Counted from the first letter of the stretch, positions 50,225 through 58,808 are shown. The stretch is DNA of 64,000 nt from JAGHKQ01 sp041920565 (GCA_041920565.1 JBHGXS010000053.1:65033-129032); one strand, 5' to 3'. Made by a program: numbers and translations. The notes: generated by a model not told the origin, from the sequence alone.

Positions 50225-50734
50225 TTATACCGCGCCTTTCATAGGCGGCGCCTTTGCAGGAGCCGGTTTGCGGAACAAGGAATCGAATATCATTCCATCA
50301 ATGCCCACTCTGCTCGCATTGCGGTCGGCATGCAATAAAAGCAGAGAAAGGGCAATCATTTGCGGGTTCACCCACACGGAGCCGCTGAACAAATAAGCAA
50401 AATTCATCACAAGTGCAAACCGAAGCGATACATGGGTAAAGCACCCTAACAACAATCCAAGCCCGACAAAAAACTCTCCGAGCGGAATGAGATGGTTCAA
50501 AATATCCACGTTCGGAAGCATCACATGCTTCAAAATAAAGGCCCACCAATCTTGCACAAGACGGTCTTGTGTATCTGCTTTTTTTAGTGCCTCCCGTAAA
50601 AATTTCGTCGTATCAAACGACTTGCCGGAAATCTTGTCCCATCCTTGAGTGATCCATACGAATGCAAGATACAAGCGTACAACGGTTAAAACGATGGCCA
50701 TTTTTTTATTTGTGCGCAAATACTCTGTAAACAA
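50225..50734 (-). CDS. DoxX family membrane protein
   Basis: A 169-residue protein with four membrane helices in the DoxX/DoxD pattern: VVRLYLAFVWITQGWDKISG at the first helix, LIPLGEFFVGLGLLLGCFTH in the middle, and NPQMIALSLLLLHADRNASR near the end. The start is TTG with GGAAGGAGAG before it. DoxX proteins are quinol-oxidation or thiosulfate/oxidative-stress related in some species; the function here is open. The Pro/Ala-rich tail RKPAPAKAPPMKG is likely exposed. Confidence 0.85.
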   Translation of the reverse strand: MFTEYLRTNKKMAIVLTVVRLYLAFVWITQGWDKISGKSFDTTKFLREALKKADTQDRLVQDWWAFILKHVMLPNVDILNHLIPLGEFFVGLGLLLGCFTHVSLRFALVMNFAYLFSGSVWVNPQMIALSLLLLHADRNASRVGIDGMIFDSLFRKPAPAKAPPMKGAV

Positions 50735-50862
50735 ACTATACTCTCCTTCCCTCTATCACCATACCCCTACATACCTTATCTAATGATAGAAAGAAGCACG
50801 AGTTAAGTCAATATTTTTAGAAAATTACATTAAATTGAAGAAATGTGTATTTTAAACAGATC

Positions 50863-51777
50863 TCACTGTAACTCCAGATGCTCCCGCAGCGTTTTCGATA
50901 CAGCTTGCCGGGAAGCATCCGTTACAAAGTAATACCATCCCTTATTCACCAATTTCCCTTCTCCCTGCATTTGCAGCTGTTCAAAATTTTCGCTTGCCCG
51001 TTGATAATTTTGATATATGTTATACATCTCCTCCGCGGTCAAGTTCGTCTTAATGTTCTTTTGGATAGCTTGTAAAATGTCGTCATAATGAGTAAGCGAT
51101 GAAAAGGTTGCCCCTCGCTGGATTACAGCTTGAATGACTTGGCGCTGCCGCCGCTGCCTTCCGAAATCGCCATTCGGATCCTCTTTGCGCATGCGGGCAT
51201 AACTCAATGCATCTTTTCCGTTCAAGTGAAGCAATCCTTTCGAAAAATGGGATCCTTCAAAGCTGAATGCGAAAGGATTATCAACAGTTACACCCCCCAC
51301 TGCGTCGACAATGTCCTGAAATCCTTCCATGTTGACTTGTATATAGTAATCGATCGGCACATCCAAAAACTGTTCTGCCGTATCCATCGCCATTTGTACA
51401 CCTCCATAGGCATAGGCATGATTGATTTTATCTTTTATGTTTTTTCCCGCGATTTGAGTATACGAATCACGCGGAATGCTTAATACCTTAGTGGAGCTTT
51501 TATTGGGATTTACTGTTACAAGAAGAAGGGAATCGGAACGTCCCTTATCTTCTCCGCGCCCATCCACTCCAAGCAGCAAAATCGAAATGGGCTCTTGCCG
51601 CTTCACTTCAACCGACTTCGGACGTTTCCTAGAAAAATCTCTTTCAATTGGCTCATGAACAGAATGCAGCGTTTTATTCAACGATGTATACATATTATAG
51701 ACATAGACGCCCGTTCCTCCGATTACGGTCAATAAAACAGCGGCAATCCAAATTAAAATTCGTCTTTTTTTTGTCAT
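50863..51777 (-). CDS. LCP family polymer-to-peptidoglycan ligase (second copy)
   Basis: A 304-residue protein: cytoplasmic basic tail MTKKRR, one membrane helix (7-27), and an LCP domain with GRSDSLLLVTV, SIPRDSYTQIAG, INHAYAYGG and FGRQRRQRQVI, the arginine/aspartate set that binds polyprenyl pyrophosphates. It resembles TagU/LytR. GGAGG lies before the ATG at a rather long distance. Together with the LCP gene at 1429 it gives two such ligases in the window, one in the tagO region and one next to comK. The anchored polymer cannot be told. Confidence 0.9.
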   Translation of the reverse strand: MTKKRRILIWIAAVLLTVIGGTGVYVYNMYTSLNKTLHSVHEPIERDFSRKRPKSVEVKRQEPISILLLGVDGRGEDKGRSDSLLLVTVNPNKSSTKVLSIPRDSYTQIAGKNIKDKINHAYAYGGVQMAMDTAEQFLDVPIDYYIQVNMEGFQDIVDAVGGVTVDNPFAFSFEGSHFSKGLLHLNGKDALSYARMRKEDPNGDFGRQRRQRQVIQAVIQRGATFSSLTHYDDILQAIQKNIKTNLTAEEMYNIYQNYQRASENFEQLQMQGEGKLVNKGWYYFVTDASRQAVSKTLREHLELQ

Positions 51778-51856
51778 TCCATTTGTTCCTCCACTTCCAT
51801 ACTACGAATAGTATGGACCAAAACAAAAGGATTATTGATTCATCAAACGTGTGATG

Positions 51857-51935
51857 AAAGTAAAATTTCTTAAAAAATTCTTACATAAATATTCATATTC
51901 TCTTAATATATTGGATAAAATTACCATGTTATAAT
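51857..51935 (+). promoter_or_regulatory. comK promoter region
   Basis: An extended -10 element TGTTATAAT at 51927-51935 (TG plus TATAAT) without a good -35 lies 31 bases before comK. Upstream, GTAAAATTT and AAATTCTTAC (51857-51881) form an imperfect palindrome that could be an operator. No perfect ComK box (AAAA-N5-TTTT) was seen. Confidence 0.4.
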
Positions 51936-51966
51936 GATGATGAACTTTTAATCACGGAGGGAATTT

Positions 51967-52422
51967 ATGAACTGTTATACAACTTATACAATTTCCGAAA
52001 CGACGATTGCCCTTCTGCCGTATGCCGACATGGTATACCGCACAAAAATTTTGGATGAGAACGGCTGGTTTTATTCCACGAAAACAGGCTCCGAATTAAT
52101 CAAAGAAAGTTGTGTCCGCGACGGAGCCACCTATTCGGGAAAAAGAGATGCCGTGAAGGCGTTATTTGCTTTTAAGCAGAACGTTCCCATTTTGATTGAT
52201 AAGGAAAAACGGATTTGCGCCATTCCGTCCAAGTCTCCCGAACGCTGGGATTGTGAATGGTATTTCTATTCTCATGTTACCGGTTGTGAAAAACAAAACA
52301 ATGAAACTGTTTTACACTTTTATAACGGGATGCAGCTTCAGATTCGCTCCACCTATTACACCACGAAACAGCAGCTCCATAAAGCCGCTCACATTATTGC
52401 TTATTTTTACATACAAAAATAA
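51967..52422 (+). CDS. comK: Competence transcription factor ComK
   Basis: A 151-residue ComK-family protein. YTTYTISETTIALLPYADM at the start, TKILDENGWFYSTKTGSELI, a GATYSGKRDAVKALF segment, and SKSPERWDCEWYFYSHVTG are the pattern of ComK, which binds AT-rich boxes in DNA and turns on DNA-uptake genes. It is shorter than B. subtilis ComK (192), lacking much of the C-terminal extension; B. cereus ComK homologues are also short. GGAGGG precedes the ATG. Convergent with a sigma factor gene 55 bases away. Confidence 0.88.
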   Translation: MNCYTTYTISETTIALLPYADMVYRTKILDENGWFYSTKTGSELIKESCVRDGATYSGKRDAVKALFAFKQNVPILIDKEKRICAIPSKSPERWDCEWYFYSHVTGCEKQNNETVLHFYNGMQLQIRSTYYTTKQQLHKAAHIIAYFYIQK

Positions 52423-52426
52423 AAAG

Positions 52427-52456
52427 CCATCAGCGGGAAATTCTTCCCGCTGATGA
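52427..52456 (-). terminator. Terminator of the sigma factor gene
   Basis: CATCAGCGGGAA pairs with TTCCCGCTGATG; on the minus strand GCTTTTTATTTTT follows. It also lies just after the comK stop. Confidence 0.85.
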
Positions 52457-52477
52457 TCATCTGATAAACCGCATACA

Positions 52478-52957
52478 TTACTCCAGTTTCTTTTTGATTT
52501 TCGCAAGTCCTCCCCGGTATAAGGAGCGAACGGTATCATAGGTTACATTCATCTCTTTAGCAATATCCGCCAAACTCTTCCCGTAATAAAACCGCTGCAA
52601 AAAAACATTCTTCTGCCTTTCGTTAAGCCCTTCCAAATATGGTTCCAGCTCATCCTTCTCCATGCTCCCGCTCTCATCCGGAATAGTTTCGGCAATGATG
52701 GGATCTAAAAAAGTATGCTTATTCTCAAAGCGAGAATCCGAGCGCAGCTTTCCTAACAAATACCCGCGCACCGTATGCAGGGCATACGCAGAAAAACATC
52801 CTTTCCCTTCCTCAAATTTGTCATAAGCCTTCCAAAGTCCGATTAATCCGCACTGATAAAACTCTTCGTAATCCCGATAAATAGAGAGTTTCTTCATCTG
52901 ATTTTTAATCATCTTATCATACAATAGAACAGCTTCCTCAAAAGTACCCGGTTTCAC
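52478..52957 (-). CDS. Sigma-70 family RNA polymerase sigma factor
   Basis: A 159-residue sigma factor with regions 2 and 4 only. Region 2: YEEFYQCGLIGLWKAYDKFE, AYALHTVRGYLLGKLR. Region 4: LNERQKNVFLQRFYYGKSLA, DIAKEMNVTYDTVRSLYRGG, a helix-turn-helix expected to read a -35 element. The GTG start has AAGGA 8 bases before it. There is no linked anti-sigma gene, so it is not a typical ECF-anti-sigma pair; it looks more like the alternative factors that act in competence or development. A cluster of TTTCC/GGAAA boxes lies about 100 bases upstream. Target promoters unknown. Confidence 0.88.
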   Translation of the reverse strand: MKPGTFEEAVLLYDKMIKNQMKKLSIYRDYEEFYQCGLIGLWKAYDKFEEGKGCFSAYALHTVRGYLLGKLRSDSRFENKHTFLDPIIAETIPDESGSMEKDELEPYLEGLNERQKNVFLQRFYYGKSLADIAKEMNVTYDTVRSLYRGGLAKIKKKLE

Positions 52958-53052
52958 GGCAAGTTCCTTTGGAAAAGCGCGCTTTTCATTTATTCCGCGG
53001 TACTTTTACAATAATGGCTTTTTTACATGCTCTCACTTGCCCAATTTTCGTA

Positions 53053-53092
53053 TTTCCTTAAGGGAAATTTCAAATTTCCATAAGAGGTTTCC
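53053..53092. promoter_or_regulatory. Iterated TTTCC/GGAAA boxes upstream of the sigma factor gene
   Basis: TTTCC at 53053, GGAAA at 53063, TTTCC at 53075 and TTTCC at 53088. The central part GGAAATTT-C-AAATTTCC (53063-53079) is a perfect 17-bp palindrome. It is placed about 100-135 bases before the sigma factor start, as an operator would be. Confidence 0.5.
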
Positions 53093-53249
53093 TCAAATTT
53101 ATCCAAGGAGCATTTCATGTAACGGCATATTTGCAGAGCCGGCTCGATGAATAAGGAATTTGGATAATTTTTTTATGAGTTTCGTGCAATCAACTATAAA
53201 ATTGGCTTAAATTGAAAAAAAGAGACTCTGCAGCCTCTTCATTTCAATC

Positions 53250-53450
53250 TTATTTTGTTGCAATAAAATAATCCGTTACATACTTGGCCCATACCTCGTG
53301 TCCCTTTTCATTCGGGAACCCGGCTTTTCTCGTTATATACTTCAAAATCTCCTCGGAATTGCCATCCGGCCAAGTTTCCCAGTGATTGAGATATATATAA
53401 GAGTGAGTGTTTGCATACGCTTGTAACGCTTTAGGATAGGGGATTTTCAT
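53250..53450 (-). pseudogene. 3' relic of an SGNH/GDSL-type esterase gene
   Basis: A 66-codon frame with no ribosome binding site before its ATG reads YPKALQAYANTHSYIYLNHW, ETWPDGNSEEILKYITRKAG and FPNEKGHEVWAKYVTDYFI. The end matches block V of SGNH hydrolases, where (D)GxHPNEKGHxxxA is usual; here the His of the HPN is replaced by Phe, so even the remaining part is altered. The N-terminal ~150 residues with the Ser block are absent. A small hairpin with U tract follows at about 53217-53243. Confidence 0.6.
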
Positions 53451-53462
53451 ATTTTTGAAATA

Positions 53463-53498
53463 AAAAAAGATGAGGCTTCTCTAAACCTCATCTTTTTA
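53463..53498 (-). terminator. Terminator of the large wall hydrolase gene
   Basis: GATGAGG pairs with CCTCATC across a 9-base loop, with A/T runs on both sides, just after the stop codon. Confidence 0.85.
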
Positions 53499-53501
53499 CG
53501 A

Positions 53502-56500
53502 TCAATCAAAATAATTGTATAAACCGTCGCGAAGTGCTTCGGCTAATTTTTGTTGATAACCTGGTGTAGCCAGGAATACTCTGTCGACAGGATTTGAAAT
53601 AAACCCTAATTCTGCAAGGGCAGCCGGTCTTTCATTATTTCGAAGGACAGAGAGATCACCTGCTTTTACACCTCTATCATTTGCTCCTGTCTTTTTAATC
53701 AATGCGTTTTGAATAGAAGTTGCCAAGTCTATACTGCTCTGTGCAGTGAACGATTGATGATATGTTTCGATACCTGAAGCAGGCGATCCTTCCCCGCCTG
53801 AGTTAAAATGCAAGCTGACAAAAGCATCTGCTTTCGCATCATTTGAGATTTGTGCACGCATTTTTAATTCAGTAGCTAATCCATTGTTAGGCTCATTTGA
53901 ATTGAAATAAAGATGTTTGTCTATAGCGCGCGTCATAATGACTGTCGCCCCTTGGGCTTCCAATAAATCTCGAAGCTTTAACCCTACGCTTAAAGTCCAA
54001 TCTTTTTCTTTATAGCCACCGCCCATAGCACCCGGCCAGTAACCGCCATGTCCTGGATCCACCACAATCACTTTGCCGTGCAGAGGACTGATTAAAATGG
54101 TTGTAGAAGCAGATTGTACCTTTCCGTCCTTATCTGTAACACGAACGGTCATAGTATGATTCCCCTTCGTTAATGAAGAGGTATCAAGCGAATAAGTGAA
54201 TCCGCTGTTTTGATTGTTGTACAATGGAAATACATTGGCAACATCCGCTCTTGATAAACCGTATTGCGCTTGTCCCTTCACTGCTCCGTCTACCAGTATC
54301 TCGACTTTTGAGACTCCGCTTTCCGCCAACGCCCAGCCCTTCACTGTTTGTACCTGGTCGACTGCCTGATTTGGTGCAGGTTGGTCGATAGAAATGCGGA
54401 TCGGCAATTTCACTACTTGTACATTGATTTCTGCGCTTTTCTTATCACCGCTAGTGGTAGTGATGGTCACCGTAAGTTTATGCGTTCCCGCAGACAGGCT
54501 TTTTGTATTTAAAAAGTATTCAAAACCGCTGTTTTGATTGTTGTACTTCGGATATACTTTGTAGACATCCGGACGAGACAGACCAAGCGTTGCTTGCCCT
54601 TGTAATACTCCATCTACAAATACTTCCGCTTTGGCAATGCCATCTTCTGCTAATGCCCATCCTTTGACACGATAATTGGAAGCTACCTGTGCATTATTAG
54701 CAGGCGTATCTACAGTCAGAAGGACCGGAAGCTCGCGAACAACATTTACTTTCCGATTGACCGTTTGAACGTCTCCGCTTTTCGTTGTCGTACGAACAGT
54801 AATCGTGTGTGCGCCTTGCGTCAATGTCTTCGTATTTAACAAATACTCGTAACCGCTGTTTTTGTTGTTGTAATTCGGATATACTTTGTATACATCTTCA
54901 CGAAGCAAGCCCAGTGTCGCTGCTCCCTTTAAAGTTCCGTCTACCAGAACCTCTACTTTGGCAACGCCATCTTCCGCCAGTGCCCATCCTCTGACCTTCT
55001 GAGTGCCGCTTATTTGTGCATTCTCACTCGGATCATCGATAGTCGTCCTGATTGGAAGCTGACGAACTACACTAATCTGGATTGTGCTTGTACTCTGCAC
55101 CCCGTTGTTTGCGGTAGTGCGGATTCCCAAAGTATGAGACCCCTGCTTCAGCAGCTTCGTGTCCAATTTGTATTCAAATCCGCTGTTTTGGGTGTTATAT
55201 TGCGGGAATACTTTATACACATCCAATCGCGAAAGGCCGTATTTTGCTGCTCCGATTGGCTTTCCGTCAATCAGAACTTCTACTTTGGCAACACCGGAAT
55301 CTGCCAGTGCCCAGCCGCGTACAGTCGCAATGCCTTTTACTTGTGCATTTGCCGCCGGTTCATCAATAGTAGTTTTAATTGGTGCGATCGTTTTCACAAA
55401 TACAGGCTGACTTTCATTATGAAGACGATCGACCGCAGTTACTGCATACACATACTCTTGATTTGCCGCTGCTGTTTTGTCAACATATGCAGTCCCTTGG
55501 CTTTTATGAACCGTACCCAACAGTTTTGTCGCATCGTTGATATCCTGTGTTTCACCTTGCTTAAATCGGTAAATGGCGTAATATGCCGCATCACTTGCTG
55601 CGTTCCATGACACAGACACGCCTTGGCTTGTCCTTTTGACAGCAACAGCCCCGGGTTTTGCAGGCGGCGTACTGTCTTTGGTCGGCGTCGTCGGAACTAA
55701 AGCCGGATACTTATACACATCGTTCTTTAAACGGTCTTTGATGCCAAGAACATTGCTCTGCAAGGAACCGGCTCTAAAGTGCATGCCGCCTTGAATCCCA
55801 TTCTCGCGATCGAACTTAATTTGATTAGGAATTTCTTCGTAGGCGTTTGTCCAGTCCTCCAAGGATGAACTTGTACCGAGCTTATAATCAGCATGACCTA
55901 TGTAAAGCTGAACATTCGTTCCTTTTACTTGCTCTTTCCACCACTGTGTCAGGACTTCATAAGGAGCGGCCTTATGCCCGAACTTCCAATAGATTTGCGG
56001 AGTGATATAATCGATCCAGTTCTGTTTGACCCATTTTACCGAATCTGCATATACCCGGTTATAGCTTTCCATCCCTGTTGTATACTGTCCGCTTCCATAA
56101 GGGATGTTTTTCCAAATGCCATTCGGACTGATGCCAAACTTCACATATGGCTTAGCCTTTTTAATACTGTCAGAGAGATCCTTGACGAACATATCAATAT
56201 TGTTTCTTCGCCAGTCTCCGAGATTCGTAAAGCCGTTGTTGTACTGTGCAAAAGTTTGTGCATCATTAAAATCCGCTGCGTTTTTGATGTCCGGATAAAA
56301 ATAGTCATCCAAATGCACAGCGTCAATGTCATACTTGTTTACAACTTCCAAAATGGTATCCTTAATGAAGGTTCTTACTTCCGGAATACCAGGGTTATAA
56401 TACATTCCATTATTATAGTCAACCTTCCATTCCGGATGTTGTTTAGCGGGATTCGAATCTGCTAACGTATTTACATCTGTGCTGGTAGAGGAAATACGAA

Positions 56501-56930
56501 ACGGATTAAACCATGCGTGAAACTCCAAATTGCGTTTATGAGCTTCAGCAATCATAAATTGAAGCGGATCGTAACCAGGGGATTGCCCTTGCTTTCCTGT
56601 TAAAAACTGTGACCAAGGTGCCTTAGTGGTAGGATATAAAGCATCCCCCATCGGCCTTACTTGCACAATCACCGCGTTCATTCCCATTGCTTTCAAATCA
56701 CCCAACAATGAGATAAATTCTGCCTTCTGTGCCGCCTGGTTATTTACGGATTTAGGCCAATCCATATTCCAAACCGTTGAAATCCAGGCCGCGCGAAGTT
56801 CTCGCTTCTTGTATACAGTCTGCATTTCCGCTTTGGCAACTTTCGCAGGCAAAACGGGAACTAGAATACTAGACAACAAGAGACATAGAACGGCTGCCAG
56901 TTTCCCTATTCTGTTGTAAATCTTACTCAC
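53502..56930 (-). CDS. Giant secreted wall hydrolase: GHL10 + FN3 + four Ig-like repeats + amidase_3
   Basis: From GTG 56930 (AGGAGGGG upstream) 1142 residues. Signal peptide to about KAEM (35), GHL10 glycosidase-like domain (~42-409: KRELRAAWISTVWNMDWPKS, AWFNPFRI, AVHLDDYFYPD), fibronectin-III domain (~424-514), four ~100-residue Ig-like repeats (~519-622, 627-732, 737-840, 842-947), each with VxGWALAxxGVxKxEVxVDG and an NxxNSGxxYxL end, and a zinc N-acetylmuramoyl-L-alanine amidase (~952-1141) with ligands His961 (DPGHGG), Glu974 (KEKDW), His1041 (SLHFNS) and catalytic Glu1107 (LAELGF). It would cut both glycan and stem-peptide bonds. ATG 56963 lacks a site. Confidence 0.93.
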   Translation of the reverse strand: MSKIYNRIGKLAAVLCLLLSSILVPVLPAKVAKAEMQTVYKKRELRAAWISTVWNMDWPKSVNNQAAQKAEFISLLGDLKAMGMNAVIVQVRPMGDALYPTTKAPWSQFLTGKQGQSPGYDPLQFMIAEAHKRNLEFHAWFNPFRISSTSTDVNTLADSNPAKQHPEWKVDYNNGMYYNPGIPEVRTFIKDTILEVVNKYDIDAVHLDDYFYPDIKNAADFNDAQTFAQYNNGFTNLGDWRRNNIDMFVKDLSDSIKKAKPYVKFGISPNGIWKNIPYGSGQYTTGMESYNRVYADSVKWVKQNWIDYITPQIYWKFGHKAAPYEVLTQWWKEQVKGTNVQLYIGHADYKLGTSSSLEDWTNAYEEIPNQIKFDRENGIQGGMHFRAGSLQSNVLGIKDRLKNDVYKYPALVPTTPTKDSTPPAKPGAVAVKRTSQGVSVSWNAASDAAYYAIYRFKQGETQDINDATKLLGTVHKSQGTAYVDKTAAANQEYVYAVTAVDRLHNESQPVFVKTIAPIKTTIDEPAANAQVKGIATVRGWALADSGVAKVEVLIDGKPIGAAKYGLSRLDVYKVFPQYNTQNSGFEYKLDTKLLKQGSHTLGIRTTANNGVQSTSTIQISVVRQLPIRTTIDDPSENAQISGTQKVRGWALAEDGVAKVEVLVDGTLKGAATLGLLREDVYKVYPNYNNKNSGYEYLLNTKTLTQGAHTITVRTTTKSGDVQTVNRKVNVVRELPVLLTVDTPANNAQVASNYRVKGWALAEDGIAKAEVFVDGVLQGQATLGLSRPDVYKVYPKYNNQNSGFEYFLNTKSLSAGTHKLTVTITTTSGDKKSAEINVQVVKLPIRISIDQPAPNQAVDQVQTVKGWALAESGVSKVEILVDGAVKGQAQYGLSRADVANVFPLYNNQNSGFTYSLDTSSLTKGNHTMTVRVTDKDGKVQSASTTILISPLHGKVIVVDPGHGGYWPGAMGGGYKEKDWTLSVGLKLRDLLEAQGATVIMTRAIDKHLYFNSNEPNNGLATELKMRAQISNDAKADAFVSLHFNSGGEGSPASGIETYHQSFTAQSSIDLATSIQNALIKKTGANDRGVKAGDLSVLRNNERPAALAELGFISNPVDRVFLATPGYQQKLAEALRDGLYNYFD

Positions 56931-57126
56931 CTGTCCTTTTCCCCTCCTAAAATTCGGTGACATTTGTTTTAAATCGACAAAAAAATCATATCATCGACCA
57001 TAAAGTGTGTCTATATGAAAACAAAGATAAAACAAATTTTATTTCCAATTTTAAGAATTTTTATATGAGACTATTAAAATATAAAACTTAATCGATACAA
57101 TTTATTGATCCGTTCCTGCTCAAATT

Positions 57127-57162
57127 AAAACCCCTGAGACAGAGACTCTTTCCAGGGGTTCG
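57127..57162 (-). terminator. Terminator after the galE relic
   Basis: On the minus strand AACCCCTG pairs with CAGGGGTT across a long loop, followed by TTAATTT. Confidence 0.7.
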
Positions 57163-57169
57163 CTTGCAA

Positions 57170-57537
57170 TTATTTTTCTTGTCCGTATCCTTTTGGACGG
57201 GCTTGATGATGTTTTCTAGTGAAAACTGTGCTTTCCATCCAAGCTCATAAATTTTTTGCGAAGAAGCGATAAGCTGGGCAGGATCCCCGGCTCTTCTCTC
57301 TGTGTATACAATCTTCGCTTGTTTTTCTGTTACCTTTTCGCATGTTTCAATAATTTCTTTAACTGAAAATCCTTTTCCATTTCCTAAATTATACGTTTCA
57401 TTTGTCTTTTCGCCCGAAAGCAAACTTTGCAAAGCAAGAATTTGGGCATTGGCCAAGTCTGTTACATGAATATAGCCATGAATACATGTTCCGTCATGCG
57501 TATCATCATCTGTACCAAATACAGAAATCGTGTCACA
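57170..57537 (-). pseudogene. galE: 3' relic of UDP-glucose 4-epimerase gene
   Basis: The minus strand from about 57537 reads DTISVFGTDDDTHDGTCIHG, YIHVTDLANAQILALQSLLS, ETYNLGNGKGFSVKEII, RRAGDPAQLIASSQKIYELG and WKAQFSLENII, a well-preserved GalE C-terminal half. A frame change near the end (after ENIIK) leads to HQARPKGYGQEK and TAA, so a few codons around the usual WxWHxxHPxGY were lost. Residues 1 to about 190, with the NAD-binding fold and YxxxK, are absent. It follows gtaB2 on the same strand, as in a normal gtaB-galE unit. The epimerase 5' relic at 4161 may be the other half of a similar gene. Confidence 0.85.
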
Positions 57538-57596
57538 TAGTCCTAATAAATGCTGCTTTCATCGTAAGAATTAAAAGCATTCCTCATATTATGACT

Positions 57597-58481
57597 TTAT
57601 TGCTTGACAGCATACATTTCCAATTTTGCTTTTAAGAAACGCAGTAAGTCTTCTCGCAATTCTTCTTGCTGCAATGCCCTCTCAATCGTTGTTTCAATAA
57701 AACCAAGCTTTTCTCCTACATCGTAACGCTTTCCTTCGAAGTCATAAGCAAATACTCGCTGAATTTCGTTTAACTTTTGAATGGCATCCGTTAATTGAAC
57801 TTCTCCGCCTGCACCGATTTGCTGCTCTTCCAAGAACATAAAGATCTCCGGTGTCAAAATATAGCGCCCCATAATGGCCAAGTTAGAAGGAGCTGTTCCC
57901 GGAGCCGGCTTTTCTACGAATCGACGCACCTGATAGCGGCGTCCTTGCTGCTCCAGCGGATCGATGATGCCGTAACGATGCGCTTCATTCTCCGCAACTG
58001 CCTGTACACCGATAACAGATGACAATGTTCTTTCATACTCATCCATCAATTGACGCAAGCACGGCTTTTCTGCTTGTACAATATCGTCGCCTAAAAGAAC
58101 AGCAAACGGCTCATTTCCGATAAAGCTGCGCGCGCACCATACCGCATGTCCCAGCCCTTTTGGCTCTTTTTGACGAATATAGTGAATGTCAACCATCTTA
58201 GAAGATTCCTGAACCTTTTCCAGCAAATCAAACTTTTTCTTTTCCAACAAGTTTTGCTCCAATTCAAATGCATGGTCAAAATGGTCTTCGATTGCGCGTT
58301 TTCCTTTTCCGGTTACGATGATAATATCTTCAATTCCCGATTCAATAGCTTCTTCTACGATATATTGAATCGTCGGTTTATCGACAATCGGCAGCATTTC
58401 CTTTGGCATCGCTTTTGTCGCAGGGAGGAAACGGGTTCCTAACCCGGCTGCAGGGATAATCGCTTTTCGAACCTTCTTCAC
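57597..58481 (-). CDS. gtaB: UTP-glucose-1-phosphate uridylyltransferase (copy 2)
   Basis: A 294-residue paralogue of the enzyme at 4347-5237, with identical key text: AIIPAAGLGTRFLPATKAMP, KEMLPIVDKPTIQYIVEEAI, LLGDDIVQAEKPCLRQLMDE, RRFVEKPAPGTAPSNLAIMG. Differences concentrate in the C-terminal tail and a few loop residues. Start is GTG with AGAGAGGAG before it. A folded leader element lies about 100 bases upstream. Having two near-identical copies suggests a recent duplication of a gtaB-galE block, consistent with the epimerase relics at both sites. Confidence 0.95.
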   Translation of the reverse strand: MKKVRKAIIPAAGLGTRFLPATKAMPKEMLPIVDKPTIQYIVEEAIESGIEDIIIVTGKGKRAIEDHFDHAFELEQNLLEKKKFDLLEKVQESSKMVDIHYIRQKEPKGLGHAVWCARSFIGNEPFAVLLGDDIVQAEKPCLRQLMDEYERTLSSVIGVQAVAENEAHRYGIIDPLEQQGRRYQVRRFVEKPAPGTAPSNLAIMGRYILTPEIFMFLEEQQIGAGGEVQLTDAIQKLNEIQRVFAYDFEGKRYDVGEKLGFIETTIERALQQEELREDLLRFLKAKLEMYAVKQ

Positions 58482-58578
58482 TGAAAGTCTCCTCTCTGTT
58501 TAGAACATGGTTTTACATGTAGTGTTTGTAAAAATGCATATAAATTTGCATTATAATAAAAAATTCAGGATTTCTTTT

Positions 58579-58634
58579 TTAGGCGCAGCACATAAATCAC
58601 TTGTGATGCTATGTACATACACCAGCGCCTTTTC
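58579..58634. promoter_or_regulatory. Nested hairpin element in the gtaB2 leader
   Basis: AGGCGC (58581-58586) pairs with GCGCCT (58625-58630) enclosing two further stems, ACATA with TATGT and ATCAC with GTGAT. T-rich text before and TTTT after make it terminator-like on the plus strand. No known riboswitch core was recognised. Confidence 0.4.
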
Positions 58635-58777
58635 ACGCAGTTCCATAACTCTTATATCATAGCAAACTGAAAATCGAAATTTAATACTTTTTGTCAAATT
58701 AATTGTATGAGAATTCCTTTTTGTAGAATTCCTTACTTATCTATATATTGAATCATACGTGACATAAAATAAGGAAC

Positions 58778-58808
58778 TAAAAAACCCGCTGCAAACGCAA
58801 CGGGTTTC
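58778..58808 (-). terminator. yknXYZ-W operon terminator
   Basis: AAACCCG pairs with CGGGTTT across a 12-base loop; A run to the left gives TTTT on the minus strand. Confidence 0.8.
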
